Positions 26,254 through 34,829 of a stretch of DNA of 64,000 nucleotides are shown here, one piece after another; within the stretch, counting starts at the first letter, position 1; each line of letters starts with the position of its first letter. The notes under the pieces are model-generated. The model was not told the DNA's origin. It made no database searches and saw only the letters and a list, made by a program, of their open reading frames with translations. Position numbers and translations under genes: made by a program. Source of the DNA: Aeromicrobium sp. Root236 (GTDB lineage: Bacteria; Actinomycetota; Actinomycetes; Propionibacteriales; Nocardioidaceae); the NCBI RefSeq assembly GCF_001428805.1, contig NZ_LMIS01000001.1, forward strand, positions 2,468,976 to 2,532,975, in the 5' to 3' direction.

Positions 26254-27639
26254 ATGACTTCGCAAAGCGTCGCCACCGCGGCATACCTCGTCGCGGCGTT
26301 GCTGTTCATCCTCAGCCTCGCCGGACTGTCCAAGCACGAGTCGTCCCGTCAGGGCGTGCTCTACGGCATCGTCGGCATGGCGATCGCGCTCGTCGCGACG
26401 TTCATCGTCGTGGCGGACGTGTCGGACGCGACCGGCATCGTCCTGCTGCTGATCGCCGTGGCCATCGGCGCGGTGATCGGCCTGTGGCGCGCCCGCGTCG
26501 TCGAGATGACCGGCATGCCCGAGCTGATCGCGCTGCTGCACTCGTTCGTCGGTCTCGCCGCGGTGCTCGTGGGGTGGAACGGCCACCTCGAGGACAGCCA
26601 CCTCACCGGGTCGCTGGAGGACATCCACAACGCCGAGGTGTTCGTCGGTGTCTTCATCGGCGCCGTCACGTTCACCGGCTCGATCGTCGCGTTCCTCAAG
26701 CTGTCGGCGCGCATCAAGTCGAGCCCGCTGATGCTGCCCGGCAAGAACTACCTCAACATCGGCGCCCTGGTCGCCTTCGCGGCGCTGACGATCTGGTTCG
26801 TCATCGATCCGAACATCGGGCTCCTCATCGCGGTCACGATCGTCGCGCTGGCCCTCGGCTGGCACCTCGTCGCGTCGATCGGTGGCGGCGACATGCCGGT
26901 CGTGGTGTCGATGCTCAACTCGTACTCGGGATGGGCGGCTGCGGCGTCGGGCTTCCTGCTCGACAACAACGCGTTGATCGTCACGGGTGCGCTGGTCGGC
27001 TCGTCGGGTGCCTACCTGTCGTACATCATGTGCCAGGCGATGAACCGCTCGTTCATCTCGGTCATCGCCGGCGGCTTCGGCATGGAGGCCGCAGCGGCCG
27101 ACGACACGGACTACGGCGACTACCGCGAGATCAACGCTGCCGACACCGCCGAGCTGCTCAAGAACGCCTCGTCAGTGATCATCACGCCCGGTTACGGCAT
27201 GGCCGTGGCGCAGGCCCAGTACCCGGTCGCCGACCTGGTCAAGAAGCTCCGCGAACGCGACATCGACGTGCGCTTCGGCATCCACCCGGTCGCCGGCCGC
27301 CTGCCCGGCCACATGAACGTGCTGCTGGCCGAGGCCAAGGTGCCGTACGACATCGCGCTCGAGATGGACGAGATCAACGACGACTTCGACGGCACGTCGG
27401 TCGTGCTGGTGATCGGCGCCAACGACACGGTCAACCCGGCCGCGACCGAGGACCCGGGCAGCCCCATCGCCGGCATGCCGGTGCTGCGCGTGTGGGAGGC
27501 CGACAACGTCGTGGTGTTCAAGCGGTCGATGGCCGCGGGCTATGCCGGTGTGCAGAACCCGCTGTTCTTCCGCGACAACGCCCAGATGCTGTTCGGCGAC
27601 GCCAAGGAGCGGGTCGAGGACATCCTCCGCGAGCTCTGA
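26254..27639 (+). CDS. pntB: NAD(P) transhydrogenase subunit beta
   Basis: A 461-aa protein, practically the same length as E. coli PntB (462). The N-terminal half has eight or nine membrane helices ([20 protein letters not shown] is a conserved channel segment). The C-terminal domain III binds NADP(H): [20 protein letters not shown] and [20 protein letters not shown]. It begins 6 nt after pntA and forms the transhydrogenase complex with it. Confidence 0.96.
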   Translation: MTSQSVATAAYLVAALLFILSLAGLSKHESSRQGVLYGIVGMAIALVATFIVVADVSDATGIVLLLIAVAIGAVIGLWRARVVEMTGMPELIALLHSFVGLAAVLVGWNGHLEDSHLTGSLEDIHNAEVFVGVFIGAVTFTGSIVAFLKLSARIKSSPLMLPGKNYLNIGALVAFAALTIWFVIDPNIGLLIAVTIVALALGWHLVASIGGGDMPVVVSMLNSYSGWAAAASGFLLDNNALIVTGALVGSSGAYLSYIMCQAMNRSFISVIAGGFGMEAAAADDTDYGDYREINAADTAELLKNASSVIITPGYGMAVAQAQYPVADLVKKLRERDIDVRFGIHPVAGRLPGHMNVLLAEAKVPYDIALEMDEINDDFDGTSVVLVIGANDTVNPAATEDPGSPIAGMPVLRVWEADNVVVFKRSMAAGYAGVQNPLFFRDNAQMLFGDAKERVEDILREL

Positions 27640-27700
27640 GCCGGCGTGACGCCTTCAGGCGCCATTCGTTGTTGATGTCGAACGATCCTTTGGAGGACCG

Positions 27701-27820
27701 ATGGACAAGCCTGAGTACGACCGGCCGGACGACAAGGAGTCGACGGGCAGCAAGGCCATCATCTTCGTGGTCCTGGCGCTCGTCATCATCGCGATCTACT
27801 ACTTCGGCATCTACCGCTGA
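27701..27820 (+). CDS. 39-residue single-pass membrane peptide downstream of pntB
   Basis: ATG with a TGGAGGA ribosome binding site 6 nt upstream. It encodes a 39-aa peptide with a charged N-terminus (MDKPEYDRPDDKESTGSK), one hydrophobic helix (AIIFVVLALVIIAIYYFGI) and a terminal YR. Composition and codon use look coding. It follows pntB by 61 bp on the same strand, so it may be a small accessory subunit of the transhydrogenase or an unrelated membrane microprotein. No family is recognised. Confidence 0.7.
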   Translation: MDKPEYDRPDDKESTGSKAIIFVVLALVIIAIYYFGIYR

Positions 27821-27936
27821 CTCAGCCCACGAACAGCTGGGCGTGAGCGCCGGTCCTTGAGCTTGTCGAAAGGACGTTCGCGCGCCTTACTCGCAGAGCT
27901 CGTGGGGGACCCCAGCTGAGCGCGCTCAGCCCACGA
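27821..27936. mobile_element. Possible miniature element flanked by a 12-bp direct repeat
   Basis: CTCAGCCCACGA occurs at 27821-27832 and again at 27925-27936, where it forms the end of upp. The 92 bp between begin and end close to an 8-bp inverted pair (CAGCTGGG at 27834, CCCAGCTG at 27911) and carry a type A dispersed repeat. This looks like an insertion with target duplication into the upp 3' end, but there is no transposase. A tandem micro-duplication is the alternative. Confidence 0.4.
27853..27875 (+). repeat. Dispersed hairpin repeat, type A, intergenic
   Basis: The core CCTTGAGCTTGTCGAAAGG (27855-27873) lies within flanking GT/AC that extend the stem to GTCCTT/AAGGAC. The same 19-bp core occurs in reverse orientation at 30634. 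Confidence 0.85.
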
Positions 27937-28567
27937 CGCCGTACAGGCGGTCGCCGGCGTCGCCCAGGCCCGGCACGATGTAGCCGAGGTCGTTGAGCTT
28001 CTCGTCGAGGCCGGCGGTCACGAGCGTCACCGGGACGTTGATCGCCGAGAGCTCTGACTCCAGCCGTGCGATGCCCTCCGGCGCCGCCAGCAGGGTGATC
28101 GCCGTGATGTGGTCCGCCCCGCGCTTGACCAGGAAGTCGATCGCGGCGGCGAGCGTACCGCCGGTCGCGAGCATCGGGTCGAGGACGTAGCACTGGCGGC
28201 CCGTGAGGTCGTCGGGGAGCCGTTCGGCGTACGTGACGGCCTCGAGCGTCTCTTCGTTCCGCACCATGCCGAGGAAGCCGACCTCGGCCGTCGGCAGCAG
28301 GCGCTGCATGCCCTCGAGCATGCCCAGCCCGGCCCGGAGGATCGGCACGACGAGCGGCGGCGGGTCCGAAAGGCGTACGCCCTTGGCCGGCGCGACGGGC
28401 GTCACGACGTCGACCGTCTCGACCCTCACGTCGCGCGTCGCCTCGTACGCGAGCAGCGTCACGAGCTCGTCGGCGAGGCGCCGGAACGTCGGGGAGTCGG
28501 TCCTCTCGTCGCGGAGCACCGTCAGCTTGTGCGAGATCAACGGGTGGTCGGCGACGTGTACCTGCAT
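27926..28567 (-). CDS. upp: Uracil phosphoribosyltransferase
   Basis: A 213-aa pyrimidine salvage enzyme: uracil plus PRPP gives UMP. It carries the substrate loop [19 protein letters not shown], the PRPP-binding motif [13 protein letters not shown], and the uracil-binding C-terminus [14 protein letters not shown] typical of Upp. Full length. Its last codons coincide with one copy of a 12-bp direct repeat that recurs 104 bp away. Confidence 0.96.
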   Translation of the reverse strand: MQVHVADHPLISHKLTVLRDERTDSPTFRRLADELVTLLAYEATRDVRVETVDVVTPVAPAKGVRLSDPPPLVVPILRAGLGMLEGMQRLLPTAEVGFLGMVRNEETLEAVTYAERLPDDLTGRQCYVLDPMLATGGTLAAAIDFLVKRGADHITAITLLAAPEGIARLESELSAINVPVTLVTAGLDEKLNDLGYIVPGLGDAGDRLYGVVG

Positions 28568-28640
28568 GTCAGCAGACTAGCGGTGCCCACGGGACGTCTG
28601 TCACCATCGCAGTGGAGCCCGTCCGACAGGAGGTGCGCGC

Positions 28641-29108
28641 ATGGCCGAAGACGATGTCGACTTCGCCGTTGCCGCCTACCGCGACGAGGGCGAGTGGCAG
28701 GTCGTCGAGCTCAAGCGGAGCCTCGGCGAGGACGTCGAGGAGCTCAGCCTCGCGCTGGCGCGATTCCCGTCGGACGTGGGGGTGCTGGGGCTCGTGTCGA
28801 TGGACGACGACTTCTTCGTCATCCTGCGCCGATCAGGCACCCAGGTGCGGGCGATGCTGTCTGACATCACGGCGGTGACGGACTGGCCGCTCGCAGTCGG
28901 CGTGGCCGACCTGCTCGACCTGCCCAACCCGGATGACGACGACGAGCCGCAGGCCGGCGGTGACCTCGAGCTCCTGAGCGACCTCGGCATGCCGGCCCTC
29001 GACCTGGGCGTGCTGTGCGACGACGACGACCTCTATCCCGAGGACATCCTGCGTGACGTCGCCGACCGGCTCGGGTTCGGCGATGCGTTCGAGGCCGTCA
29101 TCGGGTGA
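28641..29108 (+). CDS. tRNA adenosine deaminase-associated protein
   Basis: A 155-aa acidic protein of the actinobacterial family that is encoded next to tadA (DVDFAVAAYRDEGEWQVVEL, LALARFPSDVGVLGLVSMDDDFFVI, and an aspartate-rich C-terminus). A CAGGAGGTG ribosome binding site precedes the ATG. It overlaps tadA by GTGA, implying coupled translation. It may assist TadA; its biochemical role has not been settled to my knowledge. Confidence 0.9.
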   Translation: MAEDDVDFAVAAYRDEGEWQVVELKRSLGEDVEELSLALARFPSDVGVLGLVSMDDDFFVILRRSGTQVRAMLSDITAVTDWPLAVGVADLLDLPNPDDDDEPQAGGDLELLSDLGMPALDLGVLCDDDDLYPEDILRDVADRLGFGDAFEAVIG

Positions 29109-29560
29109 CGTACGAACACGAGATGGCGCAGGCGCTGATCCTGGCCGAGTCGGCACTCGCCGACGATGACGTCCCCGTCGGCGCGATCGTCCTGGATCCG
29201 GCCGGCGCGATCATCGGACGGGGCCGCAACACGCGCGAGCGTGACGGCGACCCGACGGGCCATGCCGAGATCGTGGCGATCCGCGAGGCCGCCGCCGCCC
29301 GTGGGGAGTGGCGGCTCGAAGGATGCACCTTGGTCGTGACGCTCGAGCCGTGCACGATGTGTGCGGGTGCGATCGTGTCGGCTCGTCTTGAAAGACTGGT
29401 GTTCGGCGCGTTCGACGACAAGGCCGGAGCGGTGGGCTCGCTCTGGGACGTCGTACGCGATCGCCGCCTCAACCATCGCCCGCAGGTCGTCAGCGGGGTG
29501 CTCGCCGAGCAGTCCACGGCGATGCTCCAGCAGTTCTTCGCGAGTCATCGGAAGGGATGA
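29105..29560 (+). CDS. tadA: tRNA-specific adenosine deaminase
   Basis: A 151-aa zinc deaminase that converts A34 to inosine in tRNA-Arg(ACG). The zinc ligands and proton shuttle are intact: HAE (TGHAEIVAIREA) and PCTMC (TLEPCTMCAGAIVSARLER). FGAFDDKAGAVGS is characteristic of TadA. The GTG start overlaps the partner gene stop, and the TGA overlaps an ATG that probably began the next gene. Confidence 0.96.
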   Translation: MTYEHEMAQALILAESALADDDVPVGAIVLDPAGAIIGRGRNTRERDGDPTGHAEIVAIREAAAARGEWRLEGCTLVVTLEPCTMCAGAIVSARLERLVFGAFDDKAGAVGSLWDVVRDRRLNHRPQVVSGVLAEQSTAMLQQFFASHRKG

Positions 29561-29626
29561 GCAGCAATCAGCTTCACGATCGAGGAGATCCAGATCCCGG
29601 AGACGATCGAGGGCACGGGTTGGGAG

Positions 29627-30667
29627 GTGTTCGAGGAGTACGTCACCGTGCGCAACGCGGTCGAGTCCCACACGATGGGCACCGATCTGTTCGACATGTC
29701 GCTGGCCGACATCTGGTCGGAGTACCGCGACAACCCGCACCGCACCCGGCGGCACTTCGCGGTCTGGCAGGACGGCGCGATCATCGGCCACGGGATCGTC
29801 ACGCTGCGCCCCACCCAGCCGGAGACGGGGTCGCACCTGATGGCCGACATCCTGCCGGAGCATCGCCGCAAGGGCATCGGATCGGCGTTGTACGAGGTGG
29901 TCGAGCGGGCCGCGCTTGAGGCGGGAGCGCCGGTGCTCAAGGTCAACGTGCCTCACGTCGCCACCGCCGGCGGTGCGCGGGTGGCCTCGGCGACAGGTTT
30001 CGGTGACGTGCCGGCTGACGACGACGGCGTACGGTTCCTGCTCTCCCGCGGCTATGCGCTCGAGCAGATCAGCCGCATCAGCCTGCTCGACACGGCCGGC
30101 CTCGCCGAGCGCATGCGCCCGCTGGGTGAGGCGGCTGCCGAGGCTGCGGGTGACGACTACCGGGTCATCTCCTGGGTCGGGCCCACGCCGGAGCGCTGGA
30201 CCGGTGACCTCGCCGAGCTGCGTACGCGCATGAGCACCGACGCCCCGTCGGCCGGGCTCGTGATGACGGTCGACGAGTGGGATGTCGACCGCGTACGCGA
30301 CCACGACGCCAGGATCGCCGAGAGCGGAAGGACGATGCTGACCTCGGCGGCCGAGCACGTACCGTCGGGGTCGTTGGTCGCGTTCTCGGAGCTGATCCTG
30401 TCCGAGGGCAAGCCGATCGCCACGCAGGAGGACACGTTGGTGCTGCGCGACCACCGTGGCCACCGCCTCGGCATGCTGGTCAAGATCGCGGCGGCCGACC
30501 TGTTGCTCGAGCACGCGCCCGAGCGCGAGGCGATCGTCACGTGGAACGCCGAGGAGAACCGGCCCATGCTCGACGTCAACGAGGCGATGGGGTTCCGGGC
30601 GATCGGCTACGAGGGTGGCTGGCAGAAGCGGGTCCTTTCGACAAGCTCAAGGAGCCCAGGGGAATAG
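29627..30667 (+). CDS. GNAT family N-acetyltransferase (two GNAT-like domains), apparent 5' frameshift
   Basis: A 346-aa protein from the GTG at 29627. An N-terminal GNAT domain (LMADILPEHRRKGIGSALYE contains the acetyl-CoA loop Q/R-x-x-G-x-G/A) is followed by a degenerate second domain, as in mycothiol-synthase-like tandem GNATs. Coding-like sequence extends upstream (ISFTIEEIQIPETIEGTGWE) without a standard start. An ATG overlapping the tadA stop at 29557 would give MSS joined to it if one A at about 29566 were removed. The last residues (LSTSSRSPGE) come from a dispersed repeat. Substrate unknown. Confidence 0.83.
   Translation: MFEEYVTVRNAVESHTMGTDLFDMSLADIWSEYRDNPHRTRRHFAVWQDGAIIGHGIVTLRPTQPETGSHLMADILPEHRRKGIGSALYEVVERAALEAGAPVLKVNVPHVATAGGARVASATGFGDVPADDDGVRFLLSRGYALEQISRISLLDTAGLAERMRPLGEAAAEAAGDDYRVISWVGPTPERWTGDLAELRTRMSTDAPSAGLVMTVDEWDVDRVRDHDARIAESGRTMLTSAAEHVPSGSLVAFSELILSEGKPIATQEDTLVLRDHRGHRLGMLVKIAAADLLLEHAPEREAIVTWNAEENRPMLDVNEAMGFRAIGYEGGWQKRVLSTSSRSPGE
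30634..30652 (-). repeat. Dispersed hairpin repeat, type A, in the 3' end of the GNAT gene
   Basis: CCTTTCGACAAGCTCAAGG is the exact reverse complement of the 27855-27873 core. It encodes the final residues of the GNAT protein, ending 15 bp before its stop codon, so the repeat probably replaced the original C-terminus. Confidence 0.85.
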
Positions 30668-30683
30668 CGGCTGTGCTAATCTA

Positions 30684-30697
30684 GTTGAACATTCAAC
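30684..30697. promoter_or_regulatory. MarR-type palindrome upstream of the LLM/FMN reductase pair
   Basis: GTTGAA-CA-TTCAAC is a perfect 6-bp inverted repeat in an AT-rich 65-bp intergenic region. TAATCT at 30677-30682 just upstream could be the -10, so a bound repressor would cover the transcription start. The form resembles MarR-family operators. No MarR gene is adjacent. Confidence 0.6.
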
Positions 30698-30732
30698 AAG
30701 GCCATGGGATGGTCTTGGCGAAGGAGAAGCAG

Positions 30733-31869
30733 ATGACCAGCATGCAGTTCGGACTCTTCACGGTCGGTGACGTCACTCCCGACCCGGTGAACCAGACGAC
30801 CCAGACCGAGCACGAGCGCATCAAGAACACGATCACGATCGCCAAGAAGGCCGAGGAGATCGGCCTGGACGTGTTCGCGACCGGCGAGCACCACAACCCG
30901 CCGTTCGTGCCGTCCTCACCGACCACGACGCTCGCCTACATCGCGGCGCAGACCGAGAAGCTCATCCTCTCGACCTCGACGACCCTGATCACCACGAACG
31001 ACCCGGTCAAGCTCGCCGAGGACTACGCGACGCTCCAGCACCTGGCCGACGGCCGCATGGACCTGATGCTCGGCCGCGGCAACACCGCACCGGTCTACCC
31101 GTGGTTCGGCTATGACGGAAGCAAGGCGGTCGAGCTGACGATCGAGCACTATCAGCTGCTGCGTCGCCTCTGGGACGAGGAGGTCGTCGACTGGGAGGGC
31201 CAGTTCCGCACGCCGCTGCAGGGCTTCACCGCGACGCCGCGGCCCCTCGACGGGGTGCCGCCGTTCGTGTGGCACGGCAGCATCCGTACGCCCGAGGTGG
31301 CCGAGCTCGCCGCGTTCTACGGCGACGGCTACTTCGCCAACAACATCTTCTGGCCCAAGGAGCACTACATCCGGCTGATCAACTTCTACCGGCAGCGCTA
31401 CCAGCACTACGGCCACGGCGAGCCGGAGCAGGCGATCGTCGGGCTCGGCGGCCAGTTCTTCATCCGCAAGAACAGCCAGGACGCCGTACGCGAGTTCCGC
31501 CCCTACTTCGACAACGCCCCGGTGTACGGCCACGGCCCGTCGCTCGAGGACTTCACGGCGCAGACGCCGCTGACGGTGGGCAGCCCGCAGGAGTTCGTCG
31601 AGAAGACCCTGACGTTCGCGGACTACTTCGGCGACTACCAGCGTCAGCTGTTCCTCGTCGACCACGCCGGCCTGCCGATCAAGATCGTCCTCGAGCAGCT
31701 CGACCTGCTGGGTGAGGTGCTGCCGACCCTGCGCGCCGAGTTCGACGCGCGCCGGCCGGCGAACGTACCGGACGCCCCGACGCACGCGGCTCGCGTCGCG
31801 GCCCGGAATGCGGCGACCGGTTCGCTGGTTGAGCCTGTCGAAGCCACCACTGAAGAGGTGAACGCATGA
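30733..31869 (+). CDS. LLM-class flavin-dependent monooxygenase (CE1758 family)
   Basis: A 378-aa luciferase-like TIM-barrel enzyme that uses reduced FMN. It shows QFGLFTVGDVTPDP at the start, FATGEHHNPPFVPSSP (the conserved EHH) and DLMLGRGNTAPVYPWFG. The family is always paired with a specific FMN reductase, which follows here with an ATGA overlap. AAGGAG 6 nt before the ATG at 30733 fixes the start; an in-frame ATG 48 nt earlier would run through the operator region. The C-terminal SLVEPVEATT is repeat-derived. The substrate is not known. Confidence 0.92.
   Translation: MTSMQFGLFTVGDVTPDPVNQTTQTEHERIKNTITIAKKAEEIGLDVFATGEHHNPPFVPSSPTTTLAYIAAQTEKLILSTSTTLITTNDPVKLAEDYATLQHLADGRMDLMLGRGNTAPVYPWFGYDGSKAVELTIEHYQLLRRLWDEEVVDWEGQFRTPLQGFTATPRPLDGVPPFVWHGSIRTPEVAELAAFYGDGYFANNIFWPKEHYIRLINFYRQRYQHYGHGEPEQAIVGLGGQFFIRKNSQDAVREFRPYFDNAPVYGHGPSLEDFTAQTPLTVGSPQEFVEKTLTFADYFGDYQRQLFLVDHAGLPIKIVLEQLDLLGEVLPTLRAEFDARRPANVPDAPTHAARVAARNAATGSLVEPVEATTEEVNA
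31827..31845 (+). repeat. Dispersed hairpin repeat, type B, in the 3' end of the LLM gene
   Basis: GGTTGAGCCTGTCGAAGCC, identical to the reverse complement of 25851-25869. It encodes LVEPVEA near the C-terminus, 24 nt before the stop codon and just ahead of the ribosome binding site of the FMN reductase. Confidence 0.85.
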
Positions 31870-32465
31870 CCAGGATCGTGGCCATCTCAGCCGGACTGAG
31901 CGACCCGTCGACGACGCGCATGCTCGCCGACCGGCTGGCCGAGTCCGTGCAGCGGCAGTCCGGCGACGTGTCGGTGGAGGTCGTGTCCCTGCGTGAGCTC
32001 GCGCACGAGATCACCGACGCGACGCTCACCGGGTTTGCGCCGCCGCGCCTGCAGGACGCGATCGACAAGGTCGTCGCGGCCGACGGCCTGATCGCGGTCA
32101 CGCCGATCTTCAAGGCGTCCTATCCCGGGCTGTTCAAGTCGTTCGTCGACGTGCTCGAGGCCGACGCCCTGATCGGCAAGCCCGTCCTGCTCGCCGCGAC
32201 CGGCGGCACCGCCCGCCACTCGCTGGCGATCGACCACGCGCTGCGGCCGCTGTTCGCCTACCTGCAGGCCCTGATCGTGCCGACGGGCGTGTTCGCCTCG
32301 CCGTACGACTGGGGCACGGATGGCACGAACGCGCTGGGTCAGCGCATCGACCGGGCCGCCGGAGAGCTGGTGAGCCTGCTCAAGGGCGCCGGCACCGGTC
32401 GCGGTCCGTCGGACGACATTGACCTGTTCAGCGACACGTTCCTGTCGATCTCCCAGCCCCGCTGA
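31866..32465 (+). CDS. NADPH-dependent FMN reductase (CE1759 family)
   Basis: A 199-aa flavodoxin-like reductase: ISAGLSDPSTTRMLADRLAE binds FMN phosphate, followed by VAADGLIAVTPIFKASYPGLFKSFVD and LLAATGGTARHSLAIDH. It supplies FMNH2 to the monooxygenase encoded immediately upstream, with which it overlaps by 4 nt. The gene stops at 32465 and the next base begins the convergent methyltransferase stop (TGATCA). Confidence 0.92.
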   Translation: MTRIVAISAGLSDPSTTRMLADRLAESVQRQSGDVSVEVVSLRELAHEITDATLTGFAPPRLQDAIDKVVAADGLIAVTPIFKASYPGLFKSFVDVLEADALIGKPVLLAATGGTARHSLAIDHALRPLFAYLQALIVPTGVFASPYDWGTDGTNALGQRIDRAAGELVSLLKGAGTGRGPSDDIDLFSDTFLSISQPR

Positions 32466-33119
32466 TCAGTCGCGGCTGAATTCGGCCGCCCACCGGCTGA
32501 TGGCCGGATCGTTGGCGTCGACGATGCGCTCGAGCGAACGTACGACCAGGTCCGTGCCGAACGACTCGACCTCGGCGCGATCCAACGGCCACGGCGGCCC
32601 GTCGGTCTCCTCGCCGTCGTCGCGTGCCGCCGCCATGACGAACAGCGTGCCGCCGGGCGCGACGAGACTGCGTACGCCGGAGATCGCCGCAGGGCGGAGG
32701 TCGATGGGCAGGGCCTGCACGTTCATGCTCTCGACGACGAGGTCGAACGCTCCGCTCCACTCGTCGGGCAGGGCCAACAGGTCGGCGACGCGATAGTCGA
32801 CCGGCGATCCGGCATGTCGCTGCCGGGCCTCACCGATCGCCGTCGGCGAGATGTCGAAGCCCGTGGTGCGATAGCCGTGCCGCGCGATCAGCTCGGCGTC
32901 CCGGCCGTAGCCACACCCCACGACGACCGCTGACCGGCCCTCGCCGTCGCCGGGACGAGCGGTGATCCACTCCTGGACGAGCTGCGACGGCGCCTCGCGG
33001 TCCCACGGCACGGTGGCCAGCCCGTCGGCGGCCTCCGCGTACAGCTCCTCGAACCACGCCGTGGGCTCGCCCGCCGACGCGAGCTCTCGGGTGCGGGCGT
33101 CGGGATCGCCGGTGCTCAT
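32466..33119 (-). CDS. Class I SAM-dependent methyltransferase (thiopurine-methyltransferase-like)
   Basis: A 217-aa methyltransferase. SAM motif I is [16 protein letters not shown], with [20 protein letters not shown] as the acidic motif, and a [16 protein letters not shown]-terminus like TPMT/UbiE relatives. It is the last gene of the minus-strand peptide-uptake operon and overlaps the dipeptidase gene by ATGA. Its substrate in this context is not evident. Confidence 0.88.
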   Translation of the reverse strand: MSTGDPDARTRELASAGEPTAWFEELYAEAADGLATVPWDREAPSQLVQEWITARPGDGEGRSAVVVGCGYGRDAELIARHGYRTTGFDISPTAIGEARQRHAGSPVDYRVADLLALPDEWSGAFDLVVESMNVQALPIDLRPAAISGVRSLVAPGGTLFVMAAARDDGEETDGPPWPLDRAEVESFGTDLVVRSLERIVDANDPAISRWAAEFSRD

Positions 33120-34183
33120 CGTGTTCCTTCGGCGGTGGCGTCGAGGACGCGCAGGATGTTGTCACCCATGAGCTTGGCGAGGTCGACGCTCGACCAGCCG
33201 CGCTCGGCGAGCCGGTCGATCAGCAGCGCATGCCCGGTGACGTCGCCCATGCCCTCGGGGAACGTCGCGACGCCGTCGTAGTCGCTGCCCAGCCCGATGT
33301 GGTCGACGCCGGCCACCTCGCGGGCGTGCTCGACGTGGGCGACGACATCGTCGACGGTCGTGCGCGGCGCCGGTGTCGAGCGGTCACCGAACGACCAGTC
33401 GGCCGAGTCCTGGTTCACGAAGTAGGGCACGTACGCCACCATGACGACGCCGCCGTTGCCGGCCAGCCGCTCGAGGACGTCGTCCGGCACGTTGCGCGGA
33501 TGGTCGGTGACCGCCTGGCACGAGGAGTGGCTGAAGATCACCGGCGACGTGGTCGCGTCGAGGGCGTCATGCATGGTCGTCGCCGCGACGTGTGACAGGT
33601 CGACCAGCATGCCGAGCCGGTTCATCTCCGCAACGACCTCACGACCGAAGTCGGTCAGCCCGCCGTGCACCGCTTCGTCGGTGGCCGAGTCGGCCCAGGG
33701 GGTGTTGTCGTTGTGGGTCAGGGTCATGTAGCGCACGCCGAGCCGGGCGAAGTCGCGCAGCACGGCGAGCGAACCGTCGATGCTGTGCCCGCCCTCGGCG
33801 CCGAGCAGCGACGCGATGCGCCCGGACCGCCACGCCCGGCGTACATCGTCGCCGCTCCAGGCGTACGCGAGCTCGTGGGGGTAGCGGGCGATCAGGCGGT
33901 GCACGAAGTCGATCTGCTCCAGCGTGTACGTGACGGCGTCCGCGCCCTGCTGCTCGCACGGCGCGTAGACCGACCAGAACTGTGCGCCGACCCCGCCGCG
34001 CCGCAGCCGAGGCAGGTCGGTCTGGTAGACGCCGGTCAGGTCGGTGTCGAGCTCCTCGACGGAGTACGCGCGCTGGTCACGGGCCTCCCAGGCGAGGTCG
34101 TTGTGCCCGTCGACGAGGGGCGCGAGGCTGAGCGCCTCGATCGCGGCGGGTTGCCCGACGAGCACGGAGGAGCGGTCAGTCAC
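33116..34183 (-). CDS. Membrane dipeptidase-family (M19) dipeptidase
   Basis: A 355-aa zinc dipeptidase of the renal dipeptidase family. The first metal pair is in [10 protein letters not shown] (HxD), the bridging Glu in [12 protein letters not shown], then MLVDLSHV and [11 protein letters not shown] supply histidines, and [11 protein letters not shown] holds the late Asp. The GTG at 34183 gives a normal N-terminus and overlaps the SIS gene by 8 nt (GTGACTGA). No signal peptide, so it acts on imported dipeptides, consistent with the transporter genes in the operon. Confidence 0.93.
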   Translation of the reverse strand: MTDRSSVLVGQPAAIEALSLAPLVDGHNDLAWEARDQRAYSVEELDTDLTGVYQTDLPRLRRGGVGAQFWSVYAPCEQQGADAVTYTLEQIDFVHRLIARYPHELAYAWSGDDVRRAWRSGRIASLLGAEGGHSIDGSLAVLRDFARLGVRYMTLTHNDNTPWADSATDEAVHGGLTDFGREVVAEMNRLGMLVDLSHVAATTMHDALDATTSPVIFSHSSCQAVTDHPRNVPDDVLERLAGNGGVVMVAYVPYFVNQDSADWSFGDRSTPAPRTTVDDVVAHVEHAREVAGVDHIGLGSDYDGVATFPEGMGDVTGHALLIDRLAERGWSSVDLAKLMGDNILRVLDATAEGTR

Positions 34184-34829
34184 GGTAGAGCCCGAGCTCT
34201 GACGCGAGGCGCTGGCGTTCGGCGAACCGGCGGTTGGCACCCTTCGCGCTGGCGGTCGACAGCGTCGCCAGGAGGTCGATGACCATCGCGACGACGGCGG
34301 GCGAGACCTCGGGGGTCTCGGGGTGCATGCTCAGGTCCTCGTCGACGTGGGCGTAGCCGGCGGTGTCGTCAGGACCGATGACGATCACCTCGGTGGCACG
34401 CGCGGCGAGCGGGTTGGTCTCGGAGTCGGTGATCAGCACGAGCGATCCGCCGGCGTCGACGAATGGCAGCGCGGTGTCGATCGTGTAGCCCCGGAACCGC
34501 CGCAGCGACAGCACGATCATGACGTCGCTCGCGCGTACGTCCGACAGGATGTCGAGCGGCCGGACGATCGTGCCGTCGACGAGGGTGACCTGGGCGAGCG
34601 AGTTGCTGAGCTTGGCCGCCAGCAGCGAGGCGTACGTGAAGGACGTCGCTGCGCCGAGCACGAACCGTCGTCGCGCCCCGGTGATGCGGGCCGCGGCCGC
34701 CTCGACCATGGGGTCGTTGAGCGCCCACTCGAGGCCGGCTTCGAACTCCTGGCGGTGCGCGTCGATCAGCCGCGACTTGAGAATCGTGGCGGATCGCGGC
34801 GCTCGGCTCGTGTCCGGACGTGTGGTCAT
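34176..34829 (-). CDS. SIS-domain protein, RpiR/MurR-like without DNA-binding domain
   Basis: A 217-aa protein consisting of an N-terminal helical part ([20 protein letters not shown]) and a sugar isomerase (SIS) domain at about 45-180 ([51 protein letters not shown]). The helix-turn-helix found in RpiR/MurR regulators is missing. SIS domains bind phosphosugars such as MurNAc-6-phosphate. Sitting between an LD-carboxypeptidase and a dipeptidase, it may sense or process a muropeptide sugar. Starts in an ATGA overlap. Confidence 0.85.
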   Translation of the reverse strand: MTTRPDTSRAPRSATILKSRLIDAHRQEFEAGLEWALNDPMVEAAAARITGARRRFVLGAATSFTYASLLAAKLSNSLAQVTLVDGTIVRPLDILSDVRASDVMIVLSLRRFRGYTIDTALPFVDAGGSLVLITDSETNPLAARATEVIVIGPDDTAGYAHVDEDLSMHPETPEVSPAVVAMVIDLLATLSTASAKGANRRFAERQRLASELGLYRD

